Assembly (NCBI RefSeq): GCF_000730625.1 | Contig: NZ_BBIT01000014.1 | Coordinates: 186,001-250,000, forward strand | Source: Pseudomonas oryzihabitans NBRC 102199 | Lineage (GTDB): Bacteria; Pseudomonadota; Gammaproteobacteria; Pseudomonadales; Pseudomonadaceae | Direction of reading: 5' to 3' | Length of the DNA stretch: 64,000 nucleotides | Shown here: positions 48,501 to 55,910 of the stretch, piece after piece | Position numbering within the stretch: the stretch's first letter is position 1 | Layout of the letters: every line of letters begins with the position of its first letter | Position numbers and translations under genes: made by a program | Notes under the pieces: generated by a model | Told to the model about the DNA's origin: nothing | Databases searched by the model: none | Seen by the model: the letters and a program-made list of their open reading frames with translations, nothing else

Positions 48501-49763
48501 ATGGCCCAGGCCCCCGGCCTCTATACCCCCACCGTCCCCGTTCCGGCGGACCGCCGCATCCTTGGCGGGCGCGACCTCTTCACCCTCTGGTTCTCCCTCG
48601 GCATCGGCCTGATGGTCGCCCAGGCCGGCGCGCTGCTGGCGCCCGGACTGGGCCTGGCCGATGGCCTGCTGGTGCTGGTGCTCGGCACCGCGGTCGGGGT
48701 GCTGCTGCTGGCCGCTGCCGGCCTGGTGGGCAGCGATACCGGCCTGGCCGGCATGACCGCCCTGGGCCAGAGTCTCGGCCAGCGCGGCGCGCTGTTGCCG
48801 GCGGTGCTCAACATCACCCAGCTGATCGGCTGGGGCGCCTTCGAACTGGTGGTGATGCGCGAGGCGGCCAGCGTGCTGCTGGGCAGCTGGGGCCTGCAGG
48901 GCTGGGCCTCGCCGGTGCTCTGGACCCTGGTCTTCGGCGCCCTGGCCACGGCCCTGGCGGTGGCCGGTCCGCTGACCTTCGTCCGCCGCTTTCTCAGTCG
49001 CTGGGGCATCTGGCTGCTGCTCGGCGCCTGCACCTGGCTGACCCTGGATCTGTTCCTGCGCGCCGACCTGGCCGCGCTCTGGCAGCGCCCGGGCGACGAC
49101 TCCCTGAGCCAGGCACTGGGCTTCGACCTGGTGGTGGCCATGCCGCTGTCCTGGTTGCCGGTGATCGCCGACTACACCCGCTTCGCCCGCACCGGCCGCA
49201 GCGCCGGGCGCGGCGTCATGCTGGGCTATTTCTGCGGCAACCTCTGGCTGATGGGCTTGGGCTTCGCCTATACCCTGGCCTTTGCCAGCGGCGGTGAAGC
49301 CGACGCCCTGCTGCGCGCCCTGGCCGTGGCCGGCCTCGGCCTGCCGCTGTTGCTGATCCTGCTGGACGAGTCGGAAAACGCCTTCGCCGCCTATCACTCG
49401 GCGGCGGTGGCCACGGGTTTCCTGGCCCAGGTGAAGATCTGGCAGCTGACCCTGGCCATCGGCATCCTCTGCACCCTGCTGGCGCTGCTGGTGCCTCTGG
49501 CCCAGTACGAACACTTCCTGCTGCTGATCGGTTCGGTGTTCGCCCCGCTATTCGGCGTGGTGCTGGTGGATCACTTCCTGCTGCGCCGCCGCAAGGCCCC
49601 GCAGCGGACACAGGCGCTGCGCCTGGAGTCCCTGATCGCCTGGGCCCTGGGCGTGGCCGTCTACCATCTGTTGCCGACCCTGCTCCCGGCCTGGGGCGCG
49701 ACCCTGCCGGCCATCGTGGTGGCGGGGACTGCGCAGGCGCTGTTGGGATTGAAACGAGTTTAG
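48501..49763 (+). CDS. cytX: NCS1-family hydroxymethylpyrimidine permease CytX
   Basis: A 420-residue, 12-helix transporter of the cytosine/allantoin (NCS1) family. It begins LGGRDLFTLWFSLGIGLMVA and has the QLIGWGAFELVVMREAASV block. In this position after thiC, CytX homologues import the thiamine pyrimidine precursor. It shares the riboswitch-controlled message with thiC, 96 bases downstream, with a small palindrome GGTTGGGCTGAGCGCAGCGA... in the gap (48413-48440). The start at MAQAPGLYTP was chosen for membrane topology. Confidence 0.87.
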   Translation: MAQAPGLYTPTVPVPADRRILGGRDLFTLWFSLGIGLMVAQAGALLAPGLGLADGLLVLVLGTAVGVLLLAAAGLVGSDTGLAGMTALGQSLGQRGALLPAVLNITQLIGWGAFELVVMREAASVLLGSWGLQGWASPVLWTLVFGALATALAVAGPLTFVRRFLSRWGIWLLLGACTWLTLDLFLRADLAALWQRPGDDSLSQALGFDLVVAMPLSWLPVIADYTRFARTGRSAGRGVMLGYFCGNLWLMGLGFAYTLAFASGGEADALLRALAVAGLGLPLLLILLDESENAFAAYHSAAVATGFLAQVKIWQLTLAIGILCTLLALLVPLAQYEHFLLLIGSVFAPLFGVVLVDHFLLRRRKAPQRTQALRLESLIAWALGVAVYHLLPTLLPAWGATLPAIVVAGTAQALLGLKRV

Positions 49764-49775
49764 GGTTCGGCCGTT

Positions 49776-50125
49776 GGGCTTCGCTGCGCTCAACCCAACC
49801 TACGCCTAACTGCCCCCTCTCCCGCTGGCGGGGGAGGGTCGGGGTGGGGGCAAGCCGGCACGCGTGGATGAGGCTGCGCCGTCATCCACCCTACGACTGA
49901 GCTGGATCTGTCGGGCTTCGCTGCGCTCGACCCAGCCTACTCCTAACTGCCCCCTCTCCCGCTGGCGTGGGAGGGTTGGGGTGGGGGCAAGTCGGCACGC
50001 GTGGATGAGGCTGCGCCGTCATCCACCCTACGACTGAGCTGGATCTATCGGGCTTCGCTGCGCTCAACCCAACCTACGGCTAACTGCCCCCTCTCCCGCT
50101 TGCGGGGGAGGGTTGGGGTGGGGGT
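49776..50125. repeat. 137-bp tandem repeat array
   Basis: In the 466-base gap after cytX, a 137-bp unit starts at 49776, 49913 and 50050 (third truncated near 50125). Each unit joins three small palindromic elements: GGGCTTCGCTGCGCTC with its complement, CCCCCTCTCCCGCT...GGGAGGG and GGATGAGGCTGCGCCGTCATCC. Units one and two differ at about 6 bases. No gene is visible. Confidence 0.9.
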
Positions 50126-50190
50126 ATCGCGGCCATGGGCCGCTCCTACAGAAGATTGAGTCCCCTGTAGGAGCGGCCCATGGCCGCGAT
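50126..50190. repeat. REP pair after the tandem array
   Basis: Inverted copies ATCGCGGCCATGGGCCGCTC... (50126-50149) and GTAGGAGCGGCCCATGGCCG... (50167-50190) with a 17-base loop, directly joined to the end of the 137-bp array. The remaining 39 bases to the lipoprotein stop hold nothing obvious. Confidence 0.9.
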
Positions 50191-50229
50191 CAAACCCAAC
50201 TACGGCAGATGATTTCTGTTGACCAGGTC

Positions 50230-50979
50230 CTACGGCTGCCGCGCCTTGCCCCGGCCCGGAAAGTACTCGCCCTTGAGGATGCCATTGAGCTTGGGATAGG
50301 GGATCTTCAATTCCGGATGGCCCATGGCGTAGGGGGCGATGCTGCCGATGTCGTACTTGAGCGTCAGGGCGCCGAAGTCCAGGGCCACGTTGTTGGTTTT
50401 TAGGAAGGGCCACTGCTGGCGGAATTCGGCATCGCCGACGTTGTTGCTGAGCATCCAGGCCTCACGGGAGAGCTGCGCCAGGCGCCAGAATTCGGCTTCC
50501 TGCCCCGGCACCAGCATGTCGCCCAGGGTGATCTGCCGGTCGAGATGGCGATCCCAGGTGACGAAGTCGCGGCCGGCCAGGCCATGGGCACCGCCGTTGG
50601 CCAGGTAGCTGGAGAATTCGATGATCACCAGGCCGTCATGCTGTTCACGCACCTTGGCCTGCAGATAGCTGCTCCAGCGTGGCTGGGCCTTGGCGAGGAA
50701 ATCCCGCTCGTAGCTCTCCAGCGAAGCGGGGATGGGCGCGCCCGGCTCGGCGCGGGCCAGGCCCAGCAGGTGCCGCTGCACCAGGGCGTCCAGCGCCGGG
50801 TCGCCGAATTCCACGTAGTCGATGTTGATCAGCGGGCAGTCTTCGCCCTGGCAACCGGCCGGGCGGTGCTCCCAGGCCTGGTGGCGAGGCGTGAGGGGTT
50901 TGTCGAGGTTGGGGCCGAAGACGCTTTGGCAACCACCGAGCAACAGGCCGGCGAGCAGGAGGAGCGAGCGGATACGCAT
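50230..50979 (-). CDS. Lipoprotein with DUF3298/RsiV-like domain
   Basis: A 249-residue predicted lipoprotein: signal peptide with lipobox LLLGGC (Cys near 19) and a periplasmic body with EFSSYLANGGAHGLAGRDFV, the GxxHG motif typical of DUF3298 (C-terminal domain of RsiV). RsiV senses lysozyme in other bacteria; here there is no anti-sigma domain, so the function is unknown. The ATG at 50979 is preceded by AAGGA; an ATG 15 bases upstream is less well placed. Confidence 0.75.
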   Translation of the reverse strand: MRIRSLLLLAGLLLGGCQSVFGPNLDKPLTPRHQAWEHRPAGCQGEDCPLINIDYVEFGDPALDALVQRHLLGLARAEPGAPIPASLESYERDFLAKAQPRWSSYLQAKVREQHDGLVIIEFSSYLANGGAHGLAGRDFVTWDRHLDRQITLGDMLVPGQEAEFWRLAQLSREAWMLSNNVGDAEFRQQWPFLKTNNVALDFGALTLKYDIGSIAPYAMGHPELKIPYPKLNGILKGEYFPGRGKARQP

Positions 50980-51165
50980 GGGATTCCTTGTCATGGAAAC
51001 GGAGAACGACGGCTTTCGAACCCGTCTGGCCCCATAAGTTTGCCAGGGGCGGGCGGAGGTTTCCCGGCTTGTTGTCCTTTTCGCGACTTGGCGCGTCAGG
51101 GGCTGCACGCACGCAGGCGGCACGCTAGGATGATCTGATTACCTGCAATCAGCGCTGGAGCGCCC

Positions 51166-51786
51166 ATGACCGAAGCCAACGAATCCCAGGCGCCCGCCGT
51201 TGAAATCCTGAGCCGCGAGATCTGCTTCCAGGGCTTCTACCGCATGGCCCGCTTCCGGCTGCGCCATCGCCAGTTCTCCGGTGCCCTGGGCCCGGAACTG
51301 GAACGCGAGGTCTTCGTGCGTCCCGATGCCGTCTGCGTGCTGCCCTACGACGCCGTGCGCGACGAGGTGGTGCTGATCGAGCAGTTTCGCGTCGGCGTCA
51401 TGGAAAAGACCGCTCATCCCTGGCTGCTTGAGCCGGTGGCGGGCTTGGTGGACAAGCAGGGCGAGGCCGTCGAGGCGGTCGCTCATCGGGAAGCCGAGGA
51501 AGAAGCCGGGCTGACCTTGCAATCGCTCTGGCCCATCTCCACCTACTTCCCCTCGCCTGGCGGCAGTGACGAACAGGTCTATCTCTACCTGGGTCGCTGC
51601 AGCACCGCGGACGCCGGTGGCGTTCATGGCCTGGAAGAGGAGGGCGAGGACATTCGCGTCCATGTCTGGTCGCTGGACGAGGCACTGGCAGGGGTTCGCG
51701 ACGGTCGAATCAATAACGCAGCGGCAATCATCGCCCTGCAATGGTTGGCGCTCAATCGCGCCGAGGTACGGGGGTTATGGGGCTGA
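51166..51786 (+). CDS. nudF: ADP-ribose pyrophosphatase NudF
   Basis: A 206-residue Nudix enzyme that hydrolyses ADP-ribose. The Nudix box is GLVDKQGEAVEAVAHREAEE (then EAGL), and the FPSPGGSDEQVYLYLGRC stretch near 126-143 is typical of NudF. It begins the conserved nudF-yqiB-cpdA-yqiA-parE order shared with E. coli and overlaps the next gene by 10 bases. Confidence 0.95.
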   Translation: MTEANESQAPAVEILSREICFQGFYRMARFRLRHRQFSGALGPELEREVFVRPDAVCVLPYDAVRDEVVLIEQFRVGVMEKTAHPWLLEPVAGLVDKQGEAVEAVAHREAEEEAGLTLQSLWPISTYFPSPGGSDEQVYLYLGRCSTADAGGVHGLEEEGEDIRVHVWSLDEALAGVRDGRINNAAAIIALQWLALNRAEVRGLWG

Positions 51787-52232
51787 AACTGCGAGATCGC
51801 TATCGGGTTGACCTGCCGGGCCTGCAGGCCACGTGCGAGGCCAACTACGTGCGGCTGATGCGGCTTCTGCCCAAGATGCGCGAAGCCGTGGTATCGCGCC
51901 GCGTCATGTTGTCGCAAGGCGAGCGTCCGCTGGGGGTGCTCGCGTTGGAAGTCACCGAGGCCTGTCCCTATACGACGGCCTTGCGGGTGCGCCAGGAACT
52001 GGGAATGCCCTGGTTGCCGGTGCCCGAACTGGAAGTGCGCGTCTATCACGATGCGCGGATGGCGGAAGTGGTGTCGGCCGGGGCCTCTCGGCACCTGCTC
52101 GGGCGCTATCCCTATCCCAATCAGGCGATGCATCAGCCTGACGAAAAGAGCCAGCTCAATCTGTTCCTCGGTGAGTGGCTGAGTCACTGCCTGGCCTGTG
52201 GCCACGAAGCTGAACCTATCCTGCAGCGATGA
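51777..52232 (+). CDS. yqiB: DUF1249 family protein (YqiB)
   Basis: A 151-residue cytosolic protein with the DUF1249 blocks LQATCEANYVRLMRLLPKM and TEACPYTTALRVRQ, then EVRVYHDARMAEV. Function unknown; the position between nudF and cpdA is widely kept in gammaproteobacteria. It overlaps nudF by 10 bases, so it is translationally coupled. Confidence 0.87.
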   Translation: MGLKLRDRYRVDLPGLQATCEANYVRLMRLLPKMREAVVSRRVMLSQGERPLGVLALEVTEACPYTTALRVRQELGMPWLPVPELEVRVYHDARMAEVVSAGASRHLLGRYPYPNQAMHQPDEKSQLNLFLGEWLSHCLACGHEAEPILQR

Positions 52233-52286
52233 GCACCAGGGCGCAACGCTGACAGCCGCGGCTTCCCTCACGCGGTGCAAGCTGCG

Positions 52287-52326
52287 AAAATGTGAAGCAT
52301 GCACGCAAGTTCCCGGGAACTTTTCT
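52287..52326 (+). terminator. Palindrome and half Vfr-like motif before cpdA
   Basis: AAGTTCCCGGGAACTT (52307-52322) is a perfect 16-base palindrome followed by TTCT, able to act as an intrinsic terminator after yqiB or as a protein site. Twenty bases left, AAAATGTGAAGC (52287-52298) fits one half of the Vfr/CRP consensus, but the other half (TCACA) is not present at the right spacing. Confidence 0.45.
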
Positions 52327-52371
52327 GCACCCTGCCTGCGCTCGTTGTCCCCTTATGCCTAGGAGGCTTTG

Positions 52372-53178
52372 GTGAGTTTGCCGGATAGTGTCAACGCTCC
52401 CCTCGTCATCCAATTGACCGACAGTCATCTGTTTGCGCGTGCCAACGGTCGGTTGTTGGGTATCGATACGGCCGCCAGCCTGCAACAGGTGGTCGCCCAG
52501 GTGGTGCGGGAGCAGCCACGCATCGATCTGCTGCTGGCCAGCGGTGACCTCTCCCAGGACGGCTCCGTGGCCTCCTACCAGCGCTTTTGCGAGCTGACCG
52601 AGCCCCTGGCCGCGCCGATGCGCTGGCTGGCCGGCAACCACGACGAGAACGCGCCCATGGCCAAGGCCTGTGGTGATCGCGATTTCCTCGAGACGGTCAC
52701 CGACCTGGGCGCCTGGCGCCTCATCCTGCTTGACAGCACCGTGCGCGGTTGCGTGTTCGGCGAACTGGAGCAGGCGCAGCTGGTCGCCCTGGACGAGGCC
52801 CTGAGCGCCGCGCCCGAGCGTCCGGCGCTGATCTGCCTGCACCATCATCCGGTCCCGGTTGGCTGTGGCTGGATGGAGCCCCTGGGCCTGCACCGGGCGG
52901 ACGAGCTGTTTGCCGTGCTGGATCGCCATCCCCAGGTCAAGGTGGTGCTCTGGGGGCATATCCACCAGGAGTTCGACCAGCTGCGCAACGGCGTGCGCCT
53001 GCTGGCCTCGCCTTCCACCGGTCTGCAATTCGAGCCGGGCAGCGAGGACTTCAAGGCAGGCGATCAGGCCCCGGGCTATCGCTGGTTACGCCTGCTGCCC
53101 GACGGCAACCTGGAAACCGGTGTCTCGCGCCTGCAACAGCATGCCTTCACTGTGGATCACAGCGCCGCGGGCTACTAG
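52372..53178 (+). CDS. cpdA: 3',5'-cyclic-AMP phosphodiesterase
   Basis: A 268-residue metallophosphoesterase that degrades cAMP and so limits Vfr/CRP signalling. Metal ligands: QLTDSHLFA (D, H), SGDLSQDGS, GNHDE, HHHPVPVG and GHIHQEFD. The start is GTG at 52372 with a perfect AGGAGG site 5 bases upstream; the in-frame TTG at 52369 sits too close to it. Confidence 0.95.
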   Translation: MSLPDSVNAPLVIQLTDSHLFARANGRLLGIDTAASLQQVVAQVVREQPRIDLLLASGDLSQDGSVASYQRFCELTEPLAAPMRWLAGNHDENAPMAKACGDRDFLETVTDLGAWRLILLDSTVRGCVFGELEQAQLVALDEALSAAPERPALICLHHHPVPVGCGWMEPLGLHRADELFAVLDRHPQVKVVLWGHIHQEFDQLRNGVRLLASPSTGLQFEPGSEDFKAGDQAPGYRWLRLLPDGNLETGVSRLQQHAFTVDHSAAGY

Positions 53179-53257
53179 GGCTGTCGGGGCTGACGCCGGT
53201 CGGCAGCCTTGGTCGCGAGGGTCGAAACGGGTTATTCTTTACCTGTTTATTTATCCA

Positions 53258-53282
53258 GTAGGAGCGGCCCGATGCCGTCGAT
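53258..53282 (+). repeat. Degenerate REP half-site over the yqiA start
   Basis: GTAGGAGCGGCCC then GATGCCGTCGAT: near-identical to the window's REP (GTAGGAGCGGCCCATGGCCG, then CGAT) with one base inserted and two changed. Its AGGAG acts as ribosome site and its ATG (53272) as start codon of the next gene. Confidence 0.55.
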
Positions 53283-53880
53283 CCTCTATATCCATGGCTT
53301 CAACAGCTCACCCGCGTCCCTGAAGGCACGGCAGCTGACCGCCTGCATGACCCGCCTGGGCCTGGCGGACCGTCTGCGCGCCCCGGCGCTGCCCAACGAT
53401 GCCGACGCCGCCTTCGCCCTCCTGGAGCGCGAACTGGCCGAGCTGGACGCCCCCTTGCTGGTCGGCAGCTCCCTGGGCGGCTACTATGCCACCGTCCTGG
53501 CCGAGCGCCACGGGCTCAAGGCCGTGCTGATCAACCCGGCGGTCCGGCCCTGGCGCTTCATGGAGCATTACCTGGGCCCCCAGCGCAATCACCATACCGG
53601 CGAGAGCTGGATCCTCACCGAGGCCCACGTCGACGCCATGCGGGCGCAGGAAGTCGCGGCGCCGGCGGATCCCGAACGCTTCCACGTCTGGCTGCAGACC
53701 GGCGACGAGACCCTCGACTACCGGGACGCCGAGCGCTACTACGGCGGCTGTACCCTGCGCATCGAGCAGGGCGGCGACCACGGCTTCCAGGGCTTCCATC
53801 GCCAGCTGCCTCTGTTGCTGGAGCTGGCCGGCTTCGACCCGGCGCTCTGGCGCGAGCTGGATTTCAACACCTTCGAATAG
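53272..53880 (+). CDS. yqiA: YqiA-like alpha/beta-hydrolase esterase
   Basis: A 202-residue hydrolase, probably cleaving short-chain esters. The oxyanion region is YIHGFNSSPAS near residue 6, the nucleophile elbow GSSLGGYYA near 67-75, and the acid/His residues lie in TGDETLDY and GGDHGFQGF. It fits E. coli YqiA in size (193) and in location before parE. AGGAG 6 bases upstream of the ATG appears to come from a REP-like sequence. Confidence 0.9.
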   Translation: MPSILYIHGFNSSPASLKARQLTACMTRLGLADRLRAPALPNDADAAFALLERELAELDAPLLVGSSLGGYYATVLAERHGLKAVLINPAVRPWRFMEHYLGPQRNHHTGESWILTEAHVDAMRAQEVAAPADPERFHVWLQTGDETLDYRDAERYYGGCTLRIEQGGDHGFQGFHRQLPLLLELAGFDPALWRELDFNTFE

Positions 53881-53887
53881 AGACCCC

Positions 53888-55786
53888 ATGGCCACGCAGA
53901 ACGCCTATAACGCCGACGCCATCGAAGTCCTCTCCGGACTCGATCCGGTGCGCAAGCGCCCTGGCATGTACACCGACACCTCCCGGCCCAACCACCTGGC
54001 CCAGGAAGTCATCGACAACAGCGTGGACGAGGCCCTGGCCGGTCATGCGCGCCAGGTGCAGGTGATCCTGCACGCCGACAACTCCCTCGAGGTGATCGAC
54101 GACGGTCGCGGCATGCCGGTGGATATCCATCCGGAAGAGGGTGTCTCCGGCGTCGAGCTGATCCTGACCAAGCTGCACGCCGGCGGCAAGTTCTCCAACA
54201 AGAACTACCAGTTCTCCGGCGGCCTGCACGGCGTGGGCATCTCGGTGGTGAACGCCCTGTCGACCCGCGTCGAGGTGCGCGTCAAGCGCGAGGGCAACGA
54301 ATACGCCATGGCCTTCGCCGACGGCTTCAAGGCCAGCGAACTGGCCGTGGTCGGCAGCGTCGGCAAGCGCAATACCGGCACCAGCGTGCACTTCTGGCCG
54401 GACCCCAAGTACTTCGATTCGCCCAAGTTCTCCGTCAGCCGCCTCAAGCACGTGCTCAAGGCCAAGGCGGTGCTCTGCCCGGGTCTGGCGGTGAGCTTTC
54501 TCGACGAAGCGAGCGGCGAGCGCAGCGAATGGCATTACGAAGACGGGCTGAGATCCTATCTGATCGACACCGTGGGCGACGCCCTGCGGCTGCCCGAGGC
54601 GCCCTTCCACGGCAGCCTGGCTTCGGCCCGGGAAGCGGTGGACTGGGCGCTGTTCTGGCTGCCCGAGGGCGGCGAGTCGGTGCAGGAAAGCTACGTCAAC
54701 CTGATTCCCACCGCCCAGGGCGGCACCCATGTGAACGGCCTGCGCCAGGGCCTGCTGGACGCCATCCGTGAATTCTGCGAATTCCGCAACCTCTTGCCGC
54801 GCGGCCTCAAGCTGGCCCCGGAAGACGTCTGGGAGCGCATCGCCTTCGTCCTCTCGATGAAGATGCAGGAGCCGCAGTTCTCCGGCCAGACCAAGGAGAG
54901 ACTGTCCTCCCGCGAGGCCGCGGCCTTTGTCGCCGGGGTGGTCAAGGACGCCTTCAGCCTCTGGCTCAATGCCCATCCGGAACTGGGTCAGCAGATCGCC
55001 GAGCTGGCCATCAACAACGCCGGCCGCCGCCTCAAGGCGGGCAAGAAGGTCGAGCGCAAGAAGATCACCCAAGGCCCGGCGCTGCCTGGCAAGCTGGCCG
55101 ATTGCGCCGGCCAGGACCCGATGCGCTCCGAGCTGTTCCTGGTGGAGGGCGACTCCGCCGGCGGCAGCGCCAAGCAGGCGCGCAGCAAGGAATTCCAGGC
55201 CATCATGCCGCTGCGCGGCAAGATCCTGAACACCTGGGAAGTGGACGGCAGCGAGGTGCTGGGCAGCCAGGAGGTGCACGACATCGCCGTGGCCATCGGC
55301 ATCGATCCGGGCAGCGCCGACCTGAGCGGCCTGAGATACGGCAAGATCTGCATCCTCGCCGATGCCGACTCCGACGGCCTGCACATCGCCACCCTGCTGT
55401 GCGCCCTGTTCGTGCAGCACTTCCGGCCCCTGGTGGATGCCGGCCACGTCTATGTGGCCATGCCGCCGCTGTACCGCATCGACCTCGGCAAGGAGGTCCA
55501 CTACGCCCTCGACGAAGCCGAGCGCGACGGCATCCTCGATCGCCTGGCCGCGGAGAAGAAGCGCGGCAAGCCCCAGGTCACCCGCTTCAAGGGCCTTGGC
55601 GAGATGAATCCGCTGCAGCTGCGCGAGACCACCATGGATCCCAACACCCGCCGCCTGGTACAGCTGACCCTCGAAGACGTGCCCGGCACCCTCGAGATGA
55701 TGGACATGCTGCTGGCCAAGAAGCGATCCGGCGACCGCAAGAGCTGGCTGGAATCCAAGGGCGACCGCGCTGAAGTGCTGATCTAA
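53888..55786 (+). CDS. parE: DNA topoisomerase IV subunit B
   Basis: A 632-residue GHKL ATPase subunit for chromosome decatenation. The ATP site has EVIDDGRGMPVDIHPE and GLHGVGISVVNALS; the TOPRIM part has FLVEGDSAGGSAKQARSKEF and MPLRGKILNTWE; DADSDGLHIATLL follows. The spacing to yqiA is 7 bases, so likely one message. Confidence 0.98.
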   Translation: MATQNAYNADAIEVLSGLDPVRKRPGMYTDTSRPNHLAQEVIDNSVDEALAGHARQVQVILHADNSLEVIDDGRGMPVDIHPEEGVSGVELILTKLHAGGKFSNKNYQFSGGLHGVGISVVNALSTRVEVRVKREGNEYAMAFADGFKASELAVVGSVGKRNTGTSVHFWPDPKYFDSPKFSVSRLKHVLKAKAVLCPGLAVSFLDEASGERSEWHYEDGLRSYLIDTVGDALRLPEAPFHGSLASAREAVDWALFWLPEGGESVQESYVNLIPTAQGGTHVNGLRQGLLDAIREFCEFRNLLPRGLKLAPEDVWERIAFVLSMKMQEPQFSGQTKERLSSREAAAFVAGVVKDAFSLWLNAHPELGQQIAELAINNAGRRLKAGKKVERKKITQGPALPGKLADCAGQDPMRSELFLVEGDSAGGSAKQARSKEFQAIMPLRGKILNTWEVDGSEVLGSQEVHDIAVAIGIDPGSADLSGLRYGKICILADADSDGLHIATLLCALFVQHFRPLVDAGHVYVAMPPLYRIDLGKEVHYALDEAERDGILDRLAAEKKRGKPQVTRFKGLGEMNPLQLRETTMDPNTRRLVQLTLEDVPGTLEMMDMLLAKKRSGDRKSWLESKGDRAEVLI

Positions 55787-55801
55787 ATATGTTGGCTGTG
55801 C

Positions 55802-55871
55802 TTATCGCGGCCATGGGCCGCTCCTACAGATGTATCAAGCGCTCGTAGGAGCGGCCCATGGCCGCGATAAG
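55802..55871. repeat. REP pair between parE and parC
   Basis: The left half (ATCGCGGCCATGGGCCGCTC...) is at 55804-55827 and the inverted half at 55845-55868, extended at both ends by TT/AA so that TTATCGCGG pairs with CCGCGATAA. It fills most of the 124-base gap between the two subunit genes. Confidence 0.92.
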
Positions 55872-55910
55872 GCAAGGCCCCGATCAAAGACGTAACCCCA
55901 AAGGACTCCC

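Noticed and set aside
49776-50125. Possible CRISPR array
   Set aside because: Unit is 137 bp with internal palindromes; there are no short repeats with unique spacers and no cas genes.
52287-52310. A full Vfr binding site before cpdA
   Set aside because: Only one half of the site matches; the second half is absent at the spacing needed, so I kept it only as a lead.
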